Below the pieces are notes generated by a model. The model had not been told where the DNA came from. It saw only the letters and a program-made list of their open reading frames with translations, and did no database searches. Positions 46,988 to 56,800 of a stretch of 64,000 nucleotides of DNA are shown here, in pieces (within the stretch, counting starts at the first letter, position 1; each line of letters starts with the position of its first letter). The stretch is from Citrobacter enshiensis (GTDB lineage Bacteria > Pseudomonadota > Gammaproteobacteria > Enterobacterales > Enterobacteriaceae). The stretch is from assembly GCF_029338175.1 (NCBI RefSeq), contig NZ_CP119862.1:2914001-2978000 (forward strand), given 5' to 3'. The position numbers and the translations under genes were made by a program.

Positions 46988-47019
46988 CATGAACTGTCCA
47001 ACTTTATGGGGTCAGTCCA

Positions 47020-47030
47020 TTTCCCGGGCT
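47020..47030 (-). terminator. phoH terminator, first half (split by the IS)
   Basis: On the minus strand after phoH, AGCCCGG (47030-47024) is followed by GAAA. The pairing CCGGGCT and the T-rich tail (TTGTTTTTTGC) lie on the far side of the element at 45450-45433. Without the insertion the two form a 7-bp stem with a GAAA tetraloop and a T run, a standard terminator 18 bases after the phoH stop. The insertion lies exactly in the loop. Confidence 0.78.
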
Positions 47031-47047
47031 CTGAGATCACACTACCG

Positions 47048-47836
47048 CTAGCTGTAAGCATTAAGCGTGCGTTGGCAAAGCGCTGAACGTACGCAATCGT
47101 CCTTGTTGAATCGGACAATCCCGACCATCTCATCGTCTTCAAAACGCGCTAACGCGTCACTGAGCCCTGACTGAACGTGAGCGGGTAAATCGCATTGGGT
47201 AATATCACCATTTACGATCACCGTGACGTTCTCCCCGAGGCGAGTTAAAAACATTTTCATCTGCGCCGCAGTCACATTCTGAGCCTCGTCGAGAATGACA
47301 ACTGCATTTTCAAATGTACGTCCGCGCATATAAGCGAACGGCGCGATTTCCACCTTGCCAATCTCAGGTCGCAGGCAGTACTGCATAAAAGACGCCCCCA
47401 GACGTTTCACCAGCACATCATAGACCGGGCGAAAATAAGGCGCGAATTTCTCAGAAACATCTCCAGGCAAGAAGCCGAGATCTTCGTCGGCCTGCAGGAC
47501 TGGACGGGTGACAATGATCCTTTCTACATCTTTATGTATCAGGGCCTCAGCTGCTTTTGCCGCGCTGATCCAGGTTTTACCACATCCGGCTTCACCCGTA
47601 GCGAAGATCAGCTGTTTACTCTCAATGGCATTCAGGTACTGCGCCTGAGCCTCATTTCGCGCAGCAATTGGTGTTGCGTCGCGGCTGTCGCGCGCCATGC
47701 CAATTGCTTCTACGCCGCTCATCTGCACAAGCGAGGTGACCGACTCTTCTTCACGTTGTTTGTGGCTACGCGAATCCCGTCTCAGCACACGCTTTGCTTC
47801 GCGACGAGCTTTGATCACTGCTTTTTGTCTTCCCAT
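47048..47836 (-). CDS. phoH: PhoH-like ATPase
   Basis: Cytoplasmic P-loop ATPase induced by phosphate starvation; exact substrate unknown, helicase/RNase-related families. 262 residues from the ATG reading MGRQKAVIKARREAKRVLRR. A GTG start 22 codons upstream exists, but the frame is closed not far beyond, so the 354-residue form annotated in K-12 is not possible here. Walker A GEAGCGKTW near residue 101, Walker B AVVILDEAQN near 195, VIVNGDITQCDLP after it. Confidence 0.93.
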   Translation of the reverse strand: MGRQKAVIKARREAKRVLRRDSRSHKQREEESVTSLVQMSGVEAIGMARDSRDATPIAARNEAQAQYLNAIESKQLIFATGEAGCGKTWISAAKAAEALIHKDVERIIVTRPVLQADEDLGFLPGDVSEKFAPYFRPVYDVLVKRLGASFMQYCLRPEIGKVEIAPFAYMRGRTFENAVVILDEAQNVTAAQMKMFLTRLGENVTVIVNGDITQCDLPAHVQSGLSDALARFEDDEMVGIVRFNKDDCVRSALCQRTLNAYS

Positions 47837-48245
47837 GGATAGCACCTTGAGTTGTAGGTATACATCACACGTGCCGCTGGCAGCACGATTATGCGCACAC
47901 ACATCTGAGGGTTGGCTTCCTTGTAAGCCATAGCTTGCCTTCTAAAAAGACACCACACACGGCTACGCGCACCGTATACGGCGTCAGTAACAATGCTAAG
48001 AGGAAGTGAGAGAAATTTAGGGGTGACAAGAGGGCTACCGGAGGAGAAACTTCCGCGTAAGGTAATGCGGTTACTGTGAAAAGCATGTCCAGTTGAGGAC
48101 CTTACCATTCGCGATCTCCATAGTGAATGACCATCACTGCCGGGAACTACCGCTCATACGTATAATTACATCAGAATCGATCATTAACGCAACAACATTT
48201 TTACTTCACATTAACGAAAAATTCTCTTTGTGCTGACAATAGTCT

Positions 48246-48263
48246 CTTACAGGGATGTGACAA
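48246..48263 (-). promoter_or_regulatory. Possible Pho box of phoH
   Basis: The minus strand reads TTGTCAC-ATCC-CTGTAAG, two 7-base repeats 11 bases apart like the CTGTCAT-N4-CTGTCAT Pho box. phoH is a known PhoB target in E. coli. Each half-site has two mismatches. Confidence 0.6.
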
Positions 48264-48325
48264 AATTATTTCAGAAGAAAGGTCAGATCAAAAAATAATA
48301 TTTTCATTCATGGGGATGAGAGTGA

Positions 48326-48348
48326 AGCCCCGCAGGAAAAGCGGGGCT
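48326..48348 (-). terminator. Hairpin after efeB
   Basis: AGCCCCGC and GCGGGGCT form an 8-bp stem six bases after the efeB stop. The downstream T run is weak (TTCACTCTC), so termination is less sure than hairpin formation. Confidence 0.5.
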
Positions 48349-48353
48349 GACCA

Positions 48354-49637
48354 TCAGGCTTCCAGCAGGGATTGCCCCAGATAGTGGTCGGCGTTTTTTA
48401 CGCCGGGGAGTGCGAAGAAGTAGCCGCCGCCGATTGGCTTAACGTACTCCTCAAGCGCTTCACCATTCAGCCGTTTTTGCACGGCTAAAAAGCCTTTTTC
48501 CAGATCGTGCTGATAACAGACGAACAGCAGTCCCATATCCAGTTGCCCGGAATTGGTCACGCCGAGGGAGTAACTGTAGCCACGGCGCATCATCAGGCTG
48601 GATTGGGTCTGTGCCGTGCGCGGATTCGCCAGTCGAATATGGCTGTCCAGCGCAATCACATTCCCCTCCGGGTCGCTGGCGTAATCCGGCACATCATGCT
48701 CGTGCTGCATGCCCAGCGGCGCCCCGGTCTGTTTATCACGGCCAAAAATGGTTTGCTGCTCTTTTAGCGGCGTCCTGTCCCAGAACTCGACGCGGAACTG
48801 AATCAGCCGGACGGCCTGATAACTGCCCCCTGTCGCCCACGCAGGTTCTCCTTGTTCTGCTGTCACCCACACGACATCTTGCATTAACCTGGCGTCTGAG
48901 CTGTCGGGATTGGCGGTGCCATCTTTAAAGCCCAGCAGATTGACCGGCGTCTCTTTTCCCTTACTGCGTGCTGCGTGATCGGAGATAAACCCTTCCCGCT
49001 TCCAGCGTACGCTCAGGAGATCCGGCGTGTGCTTAATAATATCGCGCAACGCATGAATCACCGTATCCTGGGTATTGGCGCAAATCTGTAATAACAGATC
49101 CCCGTGGCATAACCCCGCATCCAGTGAATCATTCGGAAAGCGCGTCATTTTCTGCAGTTTTTTCGGCATCTGAGCCTGTAATCCATAACGCTCATCGAAC
49201 AACGAGTGCCCCGCCGAGAGCGTCATGGTCAGATTATCGGGTGCTATCCAGGCACCGAGGATCCCTGAATCCATAGGCGGCAAGCGAGGATTTGGCGTTT
49301 CAGGCGCGGGCCCTCCTGTCGTCAGGAAGGCGATACGGCGCGTCAACAGGCGAAACAGACGTTCGAGCTCAGCTTTATCGCTAGCCAGAATGTCAAAGGC
49401 CACCAGCACCATAGACGCCTGCTGCGGGGTGAGAATACCCGCCTGATGTGCACCGTAGAAAGGTTGCGTTTCGCTACGGGCATCCGGCGACAAGGTCCCC
49501 GGCGCACTTTGCGGTTTTTGAGCATGGGCCACCGGGCAGCCCCCCGCCAGCGCCAGCGCGCCGCCCAATGCCCCCATCCCTTTCAGTAAACGTCGGCGCG
49601 ACGGTTCGCTCACGCCGTTTTCATTATCTTGCTGCAT
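48354..49637 (-). CDS. efeB: Tat-exported haem peroxidase EfeB (DyP family)
   Basis: Periplasmic dye-decolourising-type haem peroxidase of the EfeUOB ferrous iron system; exported folded with haem. 427 residues. Twin-arginine signal ([20 protein letters not shown]) near residues 12-32. DyP motif [15 protein letters not shown] (GxxDG) near residue 235 and C-terminal [11 protein letters not shown]. Starts 5 bases after the efeO stop. Confidence 0.95.
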   Translation of the reverse strand: MQQDNENGVSEPSRRRLLKGMGALGGALALAGGCPVAHAQKPQSAPGTLSPDARSETQPFYGAHQAGILTPQQASMVLVAFDILASDKAELERLFRLLTRRIAFLTTGGPAPETPNPRLPPMDSGILGAWIAPDNLTMTLSAGHSLFDERYGLQAQMPKKLQKMTRFPNDSLDAGLCHGDLLLQICANTQDTVIHALRDIIKHTPDLLSVRWKREGFISDHAARSKGKETPVNLLGFKDGTANPDSSDARLMQDVVWVTAEQGEPAWATGGSYQAVRLIQFRVEFWDRTPLKEQQTIFGRDKQTGAPLGMQHEHDVPDYASDPEGNVIALDSHIRLANPRTAQTQSSLMMRRGYSYSLGVTNSGQLDMGLLFVCYQHDLEKGFLAVQKRLNGEALEEYVKPIGGGYFFALPGVKNADHYLGQSLLEA

Positions 49638-49642
49638 GGTGC

Positions 49643-50770
49643 TTAATCCAGACCCAGTACGCCGCGCAATTGAGACAAATCTTCCGCCAGCGTCGTGATT
49701 GGCCCTTTCAGGGCGTTACGATCGGCATCGGTCAGCTTGTCATAGGTCTCAAATCCCTCTTTGGTGCGATATTTTGCCAGGATAGCATCCACTTTCTTAA
49801 AGTTGGCATCCACTTTCGCCAGTAATTCCGCATTGGATTTTTGTAGCTGCGGACGCAAAAGGTTGACAATTTTTTGCGCGCCATCGACGTTTGCCTGGAA
49901 GTCCCACAGGTCAGTGTGGCTGTAGCGATCTTCCTCGCCGCTAATTTTACTGGCCGCAACTTCTTCAATCAGACCGGCAGCCCCGCCCACCACTTTTGAC
50001 GGCGGGAAAGCCAACTCGCTGATACGCGTTTGCAGATCCACCACATCGGTATAAAGCTGGTCGGCATATTTTTCCATGCCTTTCGTACTGTTGTCGCCGA
50101 ACAGGGCTTTTTCCAGACGGTGGAAGCCAGTAAATTTCGGATCCGCCGCTTTCTGTTCGTAATCATCTTCACGCGCATCGATACTGCCATCAAGATCAGA
50201 GAAGAGTTCTGCGATTGGTTCAATACGCTCGTAATGCTGACGCGTTGGCGCATACAGTGATTTTGCTTTCTCGATATCACCCGCTTTAATGGCATCGGTA
50301 AACGCTTTTGTGCCGGTCACCAGCTGTGCGGTTTCTGCCGTTACATAAGCTTTATACTCTGTAATCGAGCCACTCAGACTCAATAGCGCGTTGCTTTGCG
50401 CCGCCTCTGCCGTTGCGCTGCCTTTGACGATCAGCTTCCCTTTCGGGTTGGTCAGCAGACCGCAGGTCATGTCATATTCACCCGGTTGCAGATTCACGGT
50501 CATTTTCTGACTGAAGCCGGGGGCGATGTTTTCGCGTTCTTCCACCACCATCACGCCTTTGAGAATTTCCCACTCCAGCGCTTTCTGGCTGTGGTTCAGA
50601 ATAATGAACTGCGTTTTCCCGGCATTCACTGTCAGGGTCATCGGTTCACACTGTTTATCATTAACGGTGACTTTAACCTGTGGAATATCAGCTGCATGAG
50701 CAGTAAAAGCGGAGGCGAACAGCGCAGCAATGCCCAACTGCAGCGCGTTACGGCGGAAGTTAATCGTCAT
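49643..50770 (-). CDS. efeO: Iron uptake periplasmic protein EfeO
   Basis: Periplasmic component of EfeUOB. 375 residues with signal peptide ending SAFTAHA. N-terminal cupredoxin-like domain ([20 protein letters not shown] to about residue 115), then the M75 peptidase-like domain with the HxxE motif ([13 protein letters not shown]) thought to bind iron. Between efeU and efeB. Confidence 0.95.
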   Translation of the reverse strand: MTINFRRNALQLGIAALFASAFTAHAADIPQVKVTVNDKQCEPMTLTVNAGKTQFIILNHSQKALEWEILKGVMVVEERENIAPGFSQKMTVNLQPGEYDMTCGLLTNPKGKLIVKGSATAEAAQSNALLSLSGSITEYKAYVTAETAQLVTGTKAFTDAIKAGDIEKAKSLYAPTRQHYERIEPIAELFSDLDGSIDAREDDYEQKAADPKFTGFHRLEKALFGDNSTKGMEKYADQLYTDVVDLQTRISELAFPPSKVVGGAAGLIEEVAASKISGEEDRYSHTDLWDFQANVDGAQKIVNLLRPQLQKSNAELLAKVDANFKKVDAILAKYRTKEGFETYDKLTDADRNALKGPITTLAEDLSQLRGVLGLD

Positions 50771-50826
50771 GACCCATCCCTTTAAATAAGTATGTTGTAA
50801 CTAAATAGTTTTTTGCGCCACATTTT

Positions 50827-51660
50827 TCAGGGTGCTGTACGAGACGCCGTCGTACCTGCACGAGGCGGCAGCGCAAACAGCACCAACGCCGGAATCAGAT
50901 AGATAAACCAGACAGCGACTTCACTCACGCTGGGCGCTTCCTGATAGCCGAAAATACCCTCCATCAGCGTTCCAAACAGCGAATGGGTTGAGAGGATACT
51001 GCTCATATCAAATGCCACATCCTGGAAGTGGTTCCACAGTCCCGCTTCGTGAAACGCGCGGATCGCACCGGCAGCAAGCCCGGCAGCAACCAGCAAAATG
51101 AACAGGCTGGTCCATTTGAAAAAAGCGCCAAGATTAAGGCGGATCCCGCCCCAATACAGTAAGAAACCGAGCACCACTGCGGTGGCCAGTCCCAGCATCG
51201 CGCCCAGCGGCGGCCAGAATCCAACGTCCTGTTGAAACGCAGCCAACAGGAAGAACACCGATTCCAGCCCTTCACGGGCAACGGCGAAGAAGACCATCAT
51301 GACCAACGCCCAGCCGTGATGATTTCCCCGCTGCAATGCGCTGTCGACAGCTTGCTCCAGTTGTACTTTGACGTTGCGCGACACTTTACGCATCCAGAAC
51401 ACCATCCAGGTCAGGATCACCACGGCAATGACTGCCACAATGCCTTCAAACAGCTCTTGTTCCTTCTGCGGAAATTCACCCGTGGTTTCATTGATGAAGA
51501 TCCCCAGCGCCAGGCACAATCCCGCCGCCAGAATCACCCCAATCCACATCACACCAATCCAGCGACCGCGCTGGGTACGCTTCAGATAGCTGGCGATCAA
51601 ACTCACAATCAGCGCAGCCTCAAGCCCTTCGCGTAACATAATTAGAAACGGAACAAACAT
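50827..51660 (-). CDS. efeU: Ferrous iron permease EfeU (intact)
   Basis: Ftr1/OFeT-type inner-membrane iron permease, seven helices. 277 residues. Both REGLE iron-binding motifs are present: MLREGLEAALIV near residue 8 and VAREGLESVFFL near residue 113. The frame is uninterrupted, unlike E. coli K-12, where a frameshift breaks efeU. First gene of the operon, with a Fur box upstream. Confidence 0.95.
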   Translation of the reverse strand: MFVPFLIMLREGLEAALIVSLIASYLKRTQRGRWIGVMWIGVILAAGLCLALGIFINETTGEFPQKEQELFEGIVAVIAVVILTWMVFWMRKVSRNVKVQLEQAVDSALQRGNHHGWALVMMVFFAVAREGLESVFFLLAAFQQDVGFWPPLGAMLGLATAVVLGFLLYWGGIRLNLGAFFKWTSLFILLVAAGLAAGAIRAFHEAGLWNHFQDVAFDMSSILSTHSLFGTLMEGIFGYQEAPSVSEVAVWFIYLIPALVLFALPPRAGTTASRTAP

Positions 51661-51718
51661 GCCGGGAGCCCTTAAACGTTATTCTCAGTCAACTGATGCA
51701 AAGAAAAGTAAATTACAG

Positions 51719-51737
51719 TGATAGTGATTATCATTAC
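51719..51737 (-). promoter_or_regulatory. Fur box of efeUOB
   Basis: TGATAGTGATTATCATTAC on the plus strand (minus GTAATGATAATCACTATCA) matches the 19-bp GATAATGATAATCATTATC consensus at most positions. It lies 59 bases before the efeU start. Confidence 0.85.
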
Positions 51738-51835
51738 AGAGAAAGAAAACTCAAGCAGAATGTTTTGATTATGATGATTGAATGTAAATATTTGGCTGAT
51801 TAATGGTTATTAATATTTTGTAGGGCGCTGAGACG

Positions 51836-51858
51836 AAAAAGCCCGCACATGGCGGGCT
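51836..51858 (-). terminator. putP terminator
   Basis: On the minus strand AGCCCGCC-ATGT-GCGGGCT is followed by TTTTTCG. It lies between putP and efeU. Confidence 0.75.
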
Positions 51859-51871
51859 GGAGAGTGTTTTT

Positions 51872-51904
51872 GCCGGATAGCCACGCGTAAGCGTCTTATC
51901 CGGC
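51872..51904. repeat. REP-like palindrome after putP
   Basis: GCCGGATA and TATCCGGC, with inner GACGCTTACGCGT-type sequence, form a typical REP unit between the putP stop and its terminator. Confidence 0.82.
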
Positions 51905-51930
51905 CAGCAGTTCGATACCTTCAGGCTCTG

Positions 51931-53439
51931 TTACTGCTCCTGCAGACGCGACGGCGGCGCCGAATGGTAATGCGCATCCGCTTTCGCAAAGCGTGCCTGC
52001 ATAGCGGCAGACGGCGCTTTGTCCAGCAAACTGAAGACCACAATCCCCAGACTACCGAAAATAAAGCCTGGAATGATTTCATACAGGCCCAGCCAGGCGA
52101 ACTGTTTCCAGACAATGACGGTGACAGCACCGATGATCATCCCGGCCAGCGCGCCGTTGCGGGTCATTCGCGACCACATCACAGAGAACAGGACCACCGG
52201 ACCAAATGCAGCGCCAAAGCCGGCCCAGGCGTAGCTCACCAGGCCAAGAACCCGGTTCTCAGGGTTAGCAGCCAGCGCGATAGACACCAGCGCCACCACC
52301 AGCACCATCAGACGCCCTACCCACACCAACTCTTGCTGGCTGGCCCCTTTGCGCAGGAAGGCTTTGTACAGATCTTCGGTAATCGCACTGGAGCATACCA
52401 GCAGCTGGCAGCTGAGGGTCGACATCACCGCAGCCAGAATGGCAGACAGCAGAATACCGGCAATCCACGGGTTGAACAGAATTTGCGCCAGTTCGATGAA
52501 GACGCGCTCAGAGTTCTGGTTAACCGCTCCAGCCAGTGCCGGATTATCGTTGAAGTATGCGATACCGAAGAAGCCGACGGCCACTGCCCCCGCCAGACAC
52601 AGGATCATCCAGGTCATACTGATACGACGCGCATGCACGATGCTGTGGTGAGAGTCCGCCGCCATAAAGCGCGCCAGGATGTGTGGCTGACCGAAGTAAC
52701 CCAGCCCCCAGCCCATCAGGGAGATAATGGCGACAAAATTCAGCCCTTTGAGCATGTCCACATTCTCAATGCTCTTTTGTTTGATAACCTCCAGCGAGTC
52801 GCCAAACCCGCCCACGGCGATAATGACCATTACCGGCGTCAGGATCAGCGCAAAAATCATCAGGCTGGCCTGAACGGTGTCGGTCCAGCTTACCGCGAGG
52901 AAACCGCCAATAAAGGTGTAAAGGATGGTCGCTGCCGCCCCTGCCCACAGCGCCGTTTCATAGCTCATGCCGAAGGTGCTTTCGAACAGGCGCGCCCCCG
53001 CCACGATGCCTGAAGCACAATAGATGGTGAAAAACAGCAGAATAACCGCCGCGGAGATAATACGCAGAATGCGGCTGTTGTCTTCAAAACGTCCGGTGAA
53101 GTAGTCCGGCAGGGTTAACGCGTTATTGTTGTATTCGGTATGTACGCGCAGACGGCCCGCCACCAGCTTCCAGTTGATCCACGCGCCTAATGTCAGGCCA
53201 ATCGCGATCCAGCTTTCTGAAATGCCTGAAATGAAAATCGCGCCTGGCAGTCCCATCAGCAGCCAGCCGCTCATATCCGATGCACCCGCCGACAATGCGG
53301 TCACAAATGGCCCGAGGCTACGGCCACCCAGAATATAATCATCAAAGTTCTTCGTTGAACGCCATGCAATAAACCCAATCAATATCATGCCCAAAATATA
53401 GACACAAAATGTCACCAGCATCGGTGTGCTAATAGCCAT
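51931..53439 (-). CDS. putP: Sodium/proline symporter
   Basis: Inner-membrane Na+/L-proline symporter of the SSS family, 13 helices by family. 502 residues from the second of two adjacent ATGs. Family positions visible: TALSAGASDMSGWLLMGLPG (the Asp 55 region) and LSAILAAVMSTLSCQLLV. Divergent from putA and repressed by PutA without proline. Confidence 0.96.
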   Translation of the reverse strand: MAISTPMLVTFCVYILGMILIGFIAWRSTKNFDDYILGGRSLGPFVTALSAGASDMSGWLLMGLPGAIFISGISESWIAIGLTLGAWINWKLVAGRLRVHTEYNNNALTLPDYFTGRFEDNSRILRIISAAVILLFFTIYCASGIVAGARLFESTFGMSYETALWAGAAATILYTFIGGFLAVSWTDTVQASLMIFALILTPVMVIIAVGGFGDSLEVIKQKSIENVDMLKGLNFVAIISLMGWGLGYFGQPHILARFMAADSHHSIVHARRISMTWMILCLAGAVAVGFFGIAYFNDNPALAGAVNQNSERVFIELAQILFNPWIAGILLSAILAAVMSTLSCQLLVCSSAITEDLYKAFLRKGASQQELVWVGRLMVLVVALVSIALAANPENRVLGLVSYAWAGFGAAFGPVVLFSVMWSRMTRNGALAGMIIGAVTVIVWKQFAWLGLYEIIPGFIFGSLGIVVFSLLDKAPSAAMQARFAKADAHYHSAPPSRLQEQ

Positions 53440-53858
53440 CAAAAATCTCCAGAATCATTTATCGACAATATCGATACTTGCCGTTTATCCCCTGCCGGAA
53501 CGTAGCAGTGGTGTGTATGTTTACCAGGGCGCCCGTATCCTGCCGGAAGCTGTGGTCTTTCACAATCGATTTAACACACCATTTACATCAATTTTTTAAT
53601 CAGCGGCATACCATTTTTCTATAGGTTGCACTCTCTCACATTTTTCACGGTTGCACCTTTAAAAAGTGTTAACTACCGCAGAGAAATAATTCACTTTTTA
53701 TTTCCTGATTAAAGAACACCCGCTCAATATTTAACAATTAATTCATTTTTGAGCTTGCAAGCCACATCACACTTAACAAGGTTGCACAAAGTTGCAACAT
53801 AGTAGATATTTCTCGATAACCATTAGTACTACTTACCAGAACAACAGGAGCACACGGC
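53440..53858. promoter_or_regulatory. put control region
   Basis: Divergent region of 419 bp between putP and putA, AT-rich. It contains four GTTGCA elements (see the operator entry), several candidate -10 sequences and a GGAGCACACGGC ribosome site for putA. No open frame of note. Confidence 0.85.
53625..53796. promoter_or_regulatory. PutA operators (GTTGCA x4)
   Basis: GTTGCA, the core recognised by the PutA ribbon-helix-helix domain, occurs at 53625-53630, 53650-53655, 53781-53786 and 53791-53796. The last two are 10 bases apart, about one turn. The E. coli put region has five such sites. Confidence 0.85.
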
Positions 53859-56800
53859 ATGGGAACCACCACGATGGGGGTTAAGCTGGATGACGCGACG
53901 CGCGAACGTATTAAATCAGCAGCAATACGTATCGATCGCACCCCACACTGGCTCATCAAGCAGGCAATTTTTAATTATCTGGAAAAACTGGAAAACAATG
54001 ACGCGTTGCCAGAGCTTCCCGCGCTGCTGGCCGGTGCGGCAAATGAAAGCGAAGAATCCGTCGCGCAGCAGGATGAAATCCACCAGCCTTTCCTCGAGTT
54101 TGCCGAGCACATCTTGCCCCAGTCGGTTTCACGTGCCGCCATTACCAGCGCATACCGTCGCGCCGAAACCGATTCCGTCGCGATGCTGATGGAGCAGGCC
54201 CGCCTGCCGCAACCTATTGCAGAACAGGCACATAAACTTGCCTGGCAGCTGGCGGAAAAACTCCGCAACCAGAAAACGGCCAGCGGTCGTGCCGGCATGG
54301 TTCAGAGCCTGTTGCAGGAATTCTCTCTCTCTTCTCAGGAAGGGGTGGCGTTGATGTGTCTGGCGGAAGCGCTGCTGCGTATTCCCGATAAAGCCACTCG
54401 CGATGCGCTGATCCGCGACAAAATCAGTAATGGCAACTGGCAGTCACACATTGGCCGCAGTCCGTCTCTGTTTGTCAACGCGGCGACCTGGGGTCTGCTG
54501 TTCACTGGTAAGCTGGTATCAACACATAACGAAGCCAATCTCTCCCGCTCGCTGAACCGTATTATCGGCAAGAGCGGCGAACCGCTGATCCGCAAAGGCG
54601 TGGATATGGCGATGCGCCTGATGGGCGAACAGTTCGTCACCGGAGAAACCATTGCGGAAGCGCTGGCTAATGCCCGCAAGCTGGAAGATAAAGGTTTCCG
54701 CTACTCCTACGACATGCTGGGTGAAGCCGCGCTGACCGCAGTGGACGCCCAGGCCTATATGGTTTCCTATCAGCAGGCGATCCACGCGATTGGTAAAGCC
54801 TCGAACGGTCGCGGTATTTACGAAGGTCCGGGCATCTCCATCAAGCTCTCGGCTCTGCACCCGCGCTATAGCCGCGCGCAGTATGACCGCGTCATGGAAG
54901 AGCTGTACCCGCGCCTGAAATCGCTGACCCTGTTGGCGCGCCAGTACGATATCGGTATCAACATCGATGCCGAAGAAGCCGATCGTCTGGAGATCTCGCT
55001 CGACCTGCTGGAAAAACTCTGTTTTGAACCGGAACTGGCCGGCTGGAACGGTATTGGCTTTGTTATCCAGGCTTACCAGAAACGCTGCCCGTTCGTGATT
55101 GATTATCTGATAGACCTGGCGACCCGTTCTCGCCGCCGTCTGATGATCCGTCTGGTGAAAGGCGCCTACTGGGATAGCGAAATCAAACGCGCGCAGATGG
55201 ACGGTCTGGAAGGGTATCCGGTGTATACCCGCAAGGTGTACACCGATGTTTCCTACCTTGCCTGTGCCAAGAAACTGCTTGGCGTGCCGAACCTGATTTA
55301 TCCGCAGTTCGCCACCCACAACGCCCACACGCTGGCGGCGATTTATCAACTGGCCGGGCAAAACTACTATCCAGGTCAGTATGAGTTCCAGTGTCTGCAT
55401 GGCATGGGCGAACCGCTGTACGAGCAGGTCACCGGTAAAGTTGCCGACGGTAAACTCAACCGTCCTTGCCGCATTTATGCGCCGGTCGGCACTCATGAAA
55501 CGCTGCTGGCCTACCTGGTACGCCGCCTGCTGGAAAACGGGGCAAACACCTCTTTTGTTAACCGCATCGCCGACGCTACGTTACCGCTGGATGAACTGGT
55601 GGCCGATCCCGTAGAAGCCGTTGAGAAACTGGCGCAACAGGAAGGACAGGCTGGCCTGCCGCACCCGAAAATTGCACTGCCTCGTGACCTCTATGGTCAT
55701 GGTCGTGAGAACTCCGGCGGTCTGGATCTGGCCAACGAACACCGTCTGGCCTCTCTCTCCTCCGCCCTGCTCAACAGCGCCCTGCAAAAATGGCAGGCGA
55801 AACCGATGCTGGAACAGCCGGTTGCCGACGGGGAAATGGCACCCGTGATTAACCCTGCAGAGCCAAAAGATACCGTCGGTTTCGTGCGAGAAGCAAGCCC
55901 AGGTGAAGTCGAACAAGCGCTGCAGAGCGCGGTGGATAGCGCCCCGATCTGGTTTGCCACCCCGCCGCAGGAGCGCGCAGCGATTTTGCAACGCGCCGCC
56001 GTGTTGATGGAAAGTCAGATGCAGCAGCTGATTGGCATCCTGGTGCGCGAAGCCGGTAAGACCTTCAGCAACGCCATTGCCGAAGTGCGTGAAGCCGTGG
56101 ACTTCCTGCACTATTACGCAGGCCAGGTACGCGATGATTTCGACAATGAAACACACCGTCCATTAGGTCCGGTGGTCTGCATCAGCCCGTGGAACTTCCC
56201 GCTGGCGATTTTCACCGGTCAGGTCGCCGCCGCGCTGGCGGCAGGCAACAGTGTGCTGGCAAAACCGGCAGAACAGACGCCGCTGATCGCCGCTCAGGGG
56301 ATTGCTCTCCTGCGAGAAGCGGGCGTACCCGCCGGGGTGGTGCAGTTGCTGCCAGGTCGGGGGGAAACGGTAGGGGCGCAACTGACCGCCGATAACCGTG
56401 TGCGCGGCGTGATGTTTACCGGTTCGACGGAAGTCGCCACGCTGTTGCAACGCACGCTCGCCACACGCCTGGATACTCAGGGTCGTCCGATCCCGCTTAT
56501 CGCGGAAACCGGCGGAATGAACGCCATGATCGTCGATTCCTCCGCCCTCACCGAACAGGTGGTGGTGGATGTGCTGGCCTCCGCGTTTGACAGTGCCGGG
56601 CAGCGCTGCTCTGCACTGCGCGTACTGTGTCTGCAGGACGACATCGCTGAACATACCCTGAAGATGCTGCGTGGGGCGATGGCCGAATGCCGAATGGGCA
56701 ATCCGGGTCGCCTGACCACAGACATCGGTCCGGTTATCGACCATGAAGCGAAAAGCAACATTGAAGGCCATATTCAGGCTATGCGCGCCAAAGGTCGTCC

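Larger units (their letters stand above)
45454..47019 (+). mobile_element. IS3-family insertion sequence, IS150 group (degenerate)
   Basis: Left end TGGACTGTACCCCAAAAGTT and right end (read inwards) TGGACTGACCCCATAAAGTT are imperfect inverted repeats starting TGGACTG. TTT directly repeats on both sides (45451-45453 and 47020-47022) as a 3-bp target duplication. From the inner copy of the left end (45573) the element is 1447 bp, the IS150 size. It holds orfA, an A6G frameshift site and a damaged orfB. The left 119 bp are present twice in tandem. Confidence 0.9.
47837..48353. other. phoH upstream / efeB downstream region (517 bp)
   Basis: No convincing gene. It holds a possible Pho box (48246-48263), an AT-rich block with candidate -10 sequences (48150-48300), and a GC hairpin after efeB (48326-48348). 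The gap between the Pho box and the phoH start is about 410 bases, so a long leader or a second promoter is likely. Confidence 0.6.

Noticed and set aside
44873-47047. Genomic island or prophage at the serX tRNA
   Set aside because: The tRNA 3' end is repeated as in an attachment site, but no integrase, phage or cargo gene lies between copies; the 180-bp spacing fits rtT-like repeats instead.
47048-48108. Longer phoH form of 354 residues as annotated in E. coli K-12
   Set aside because: The phoH frame meets a stop codon (TAG on the minus strand near 47940) shortly upstream of the GTG at 47902.
54519-55496. A 325-codon minus-strand frame within putA
   Set aside because: Antisense to the conserved PRODH domain of putA, no ribosome site, no recognisable domain.
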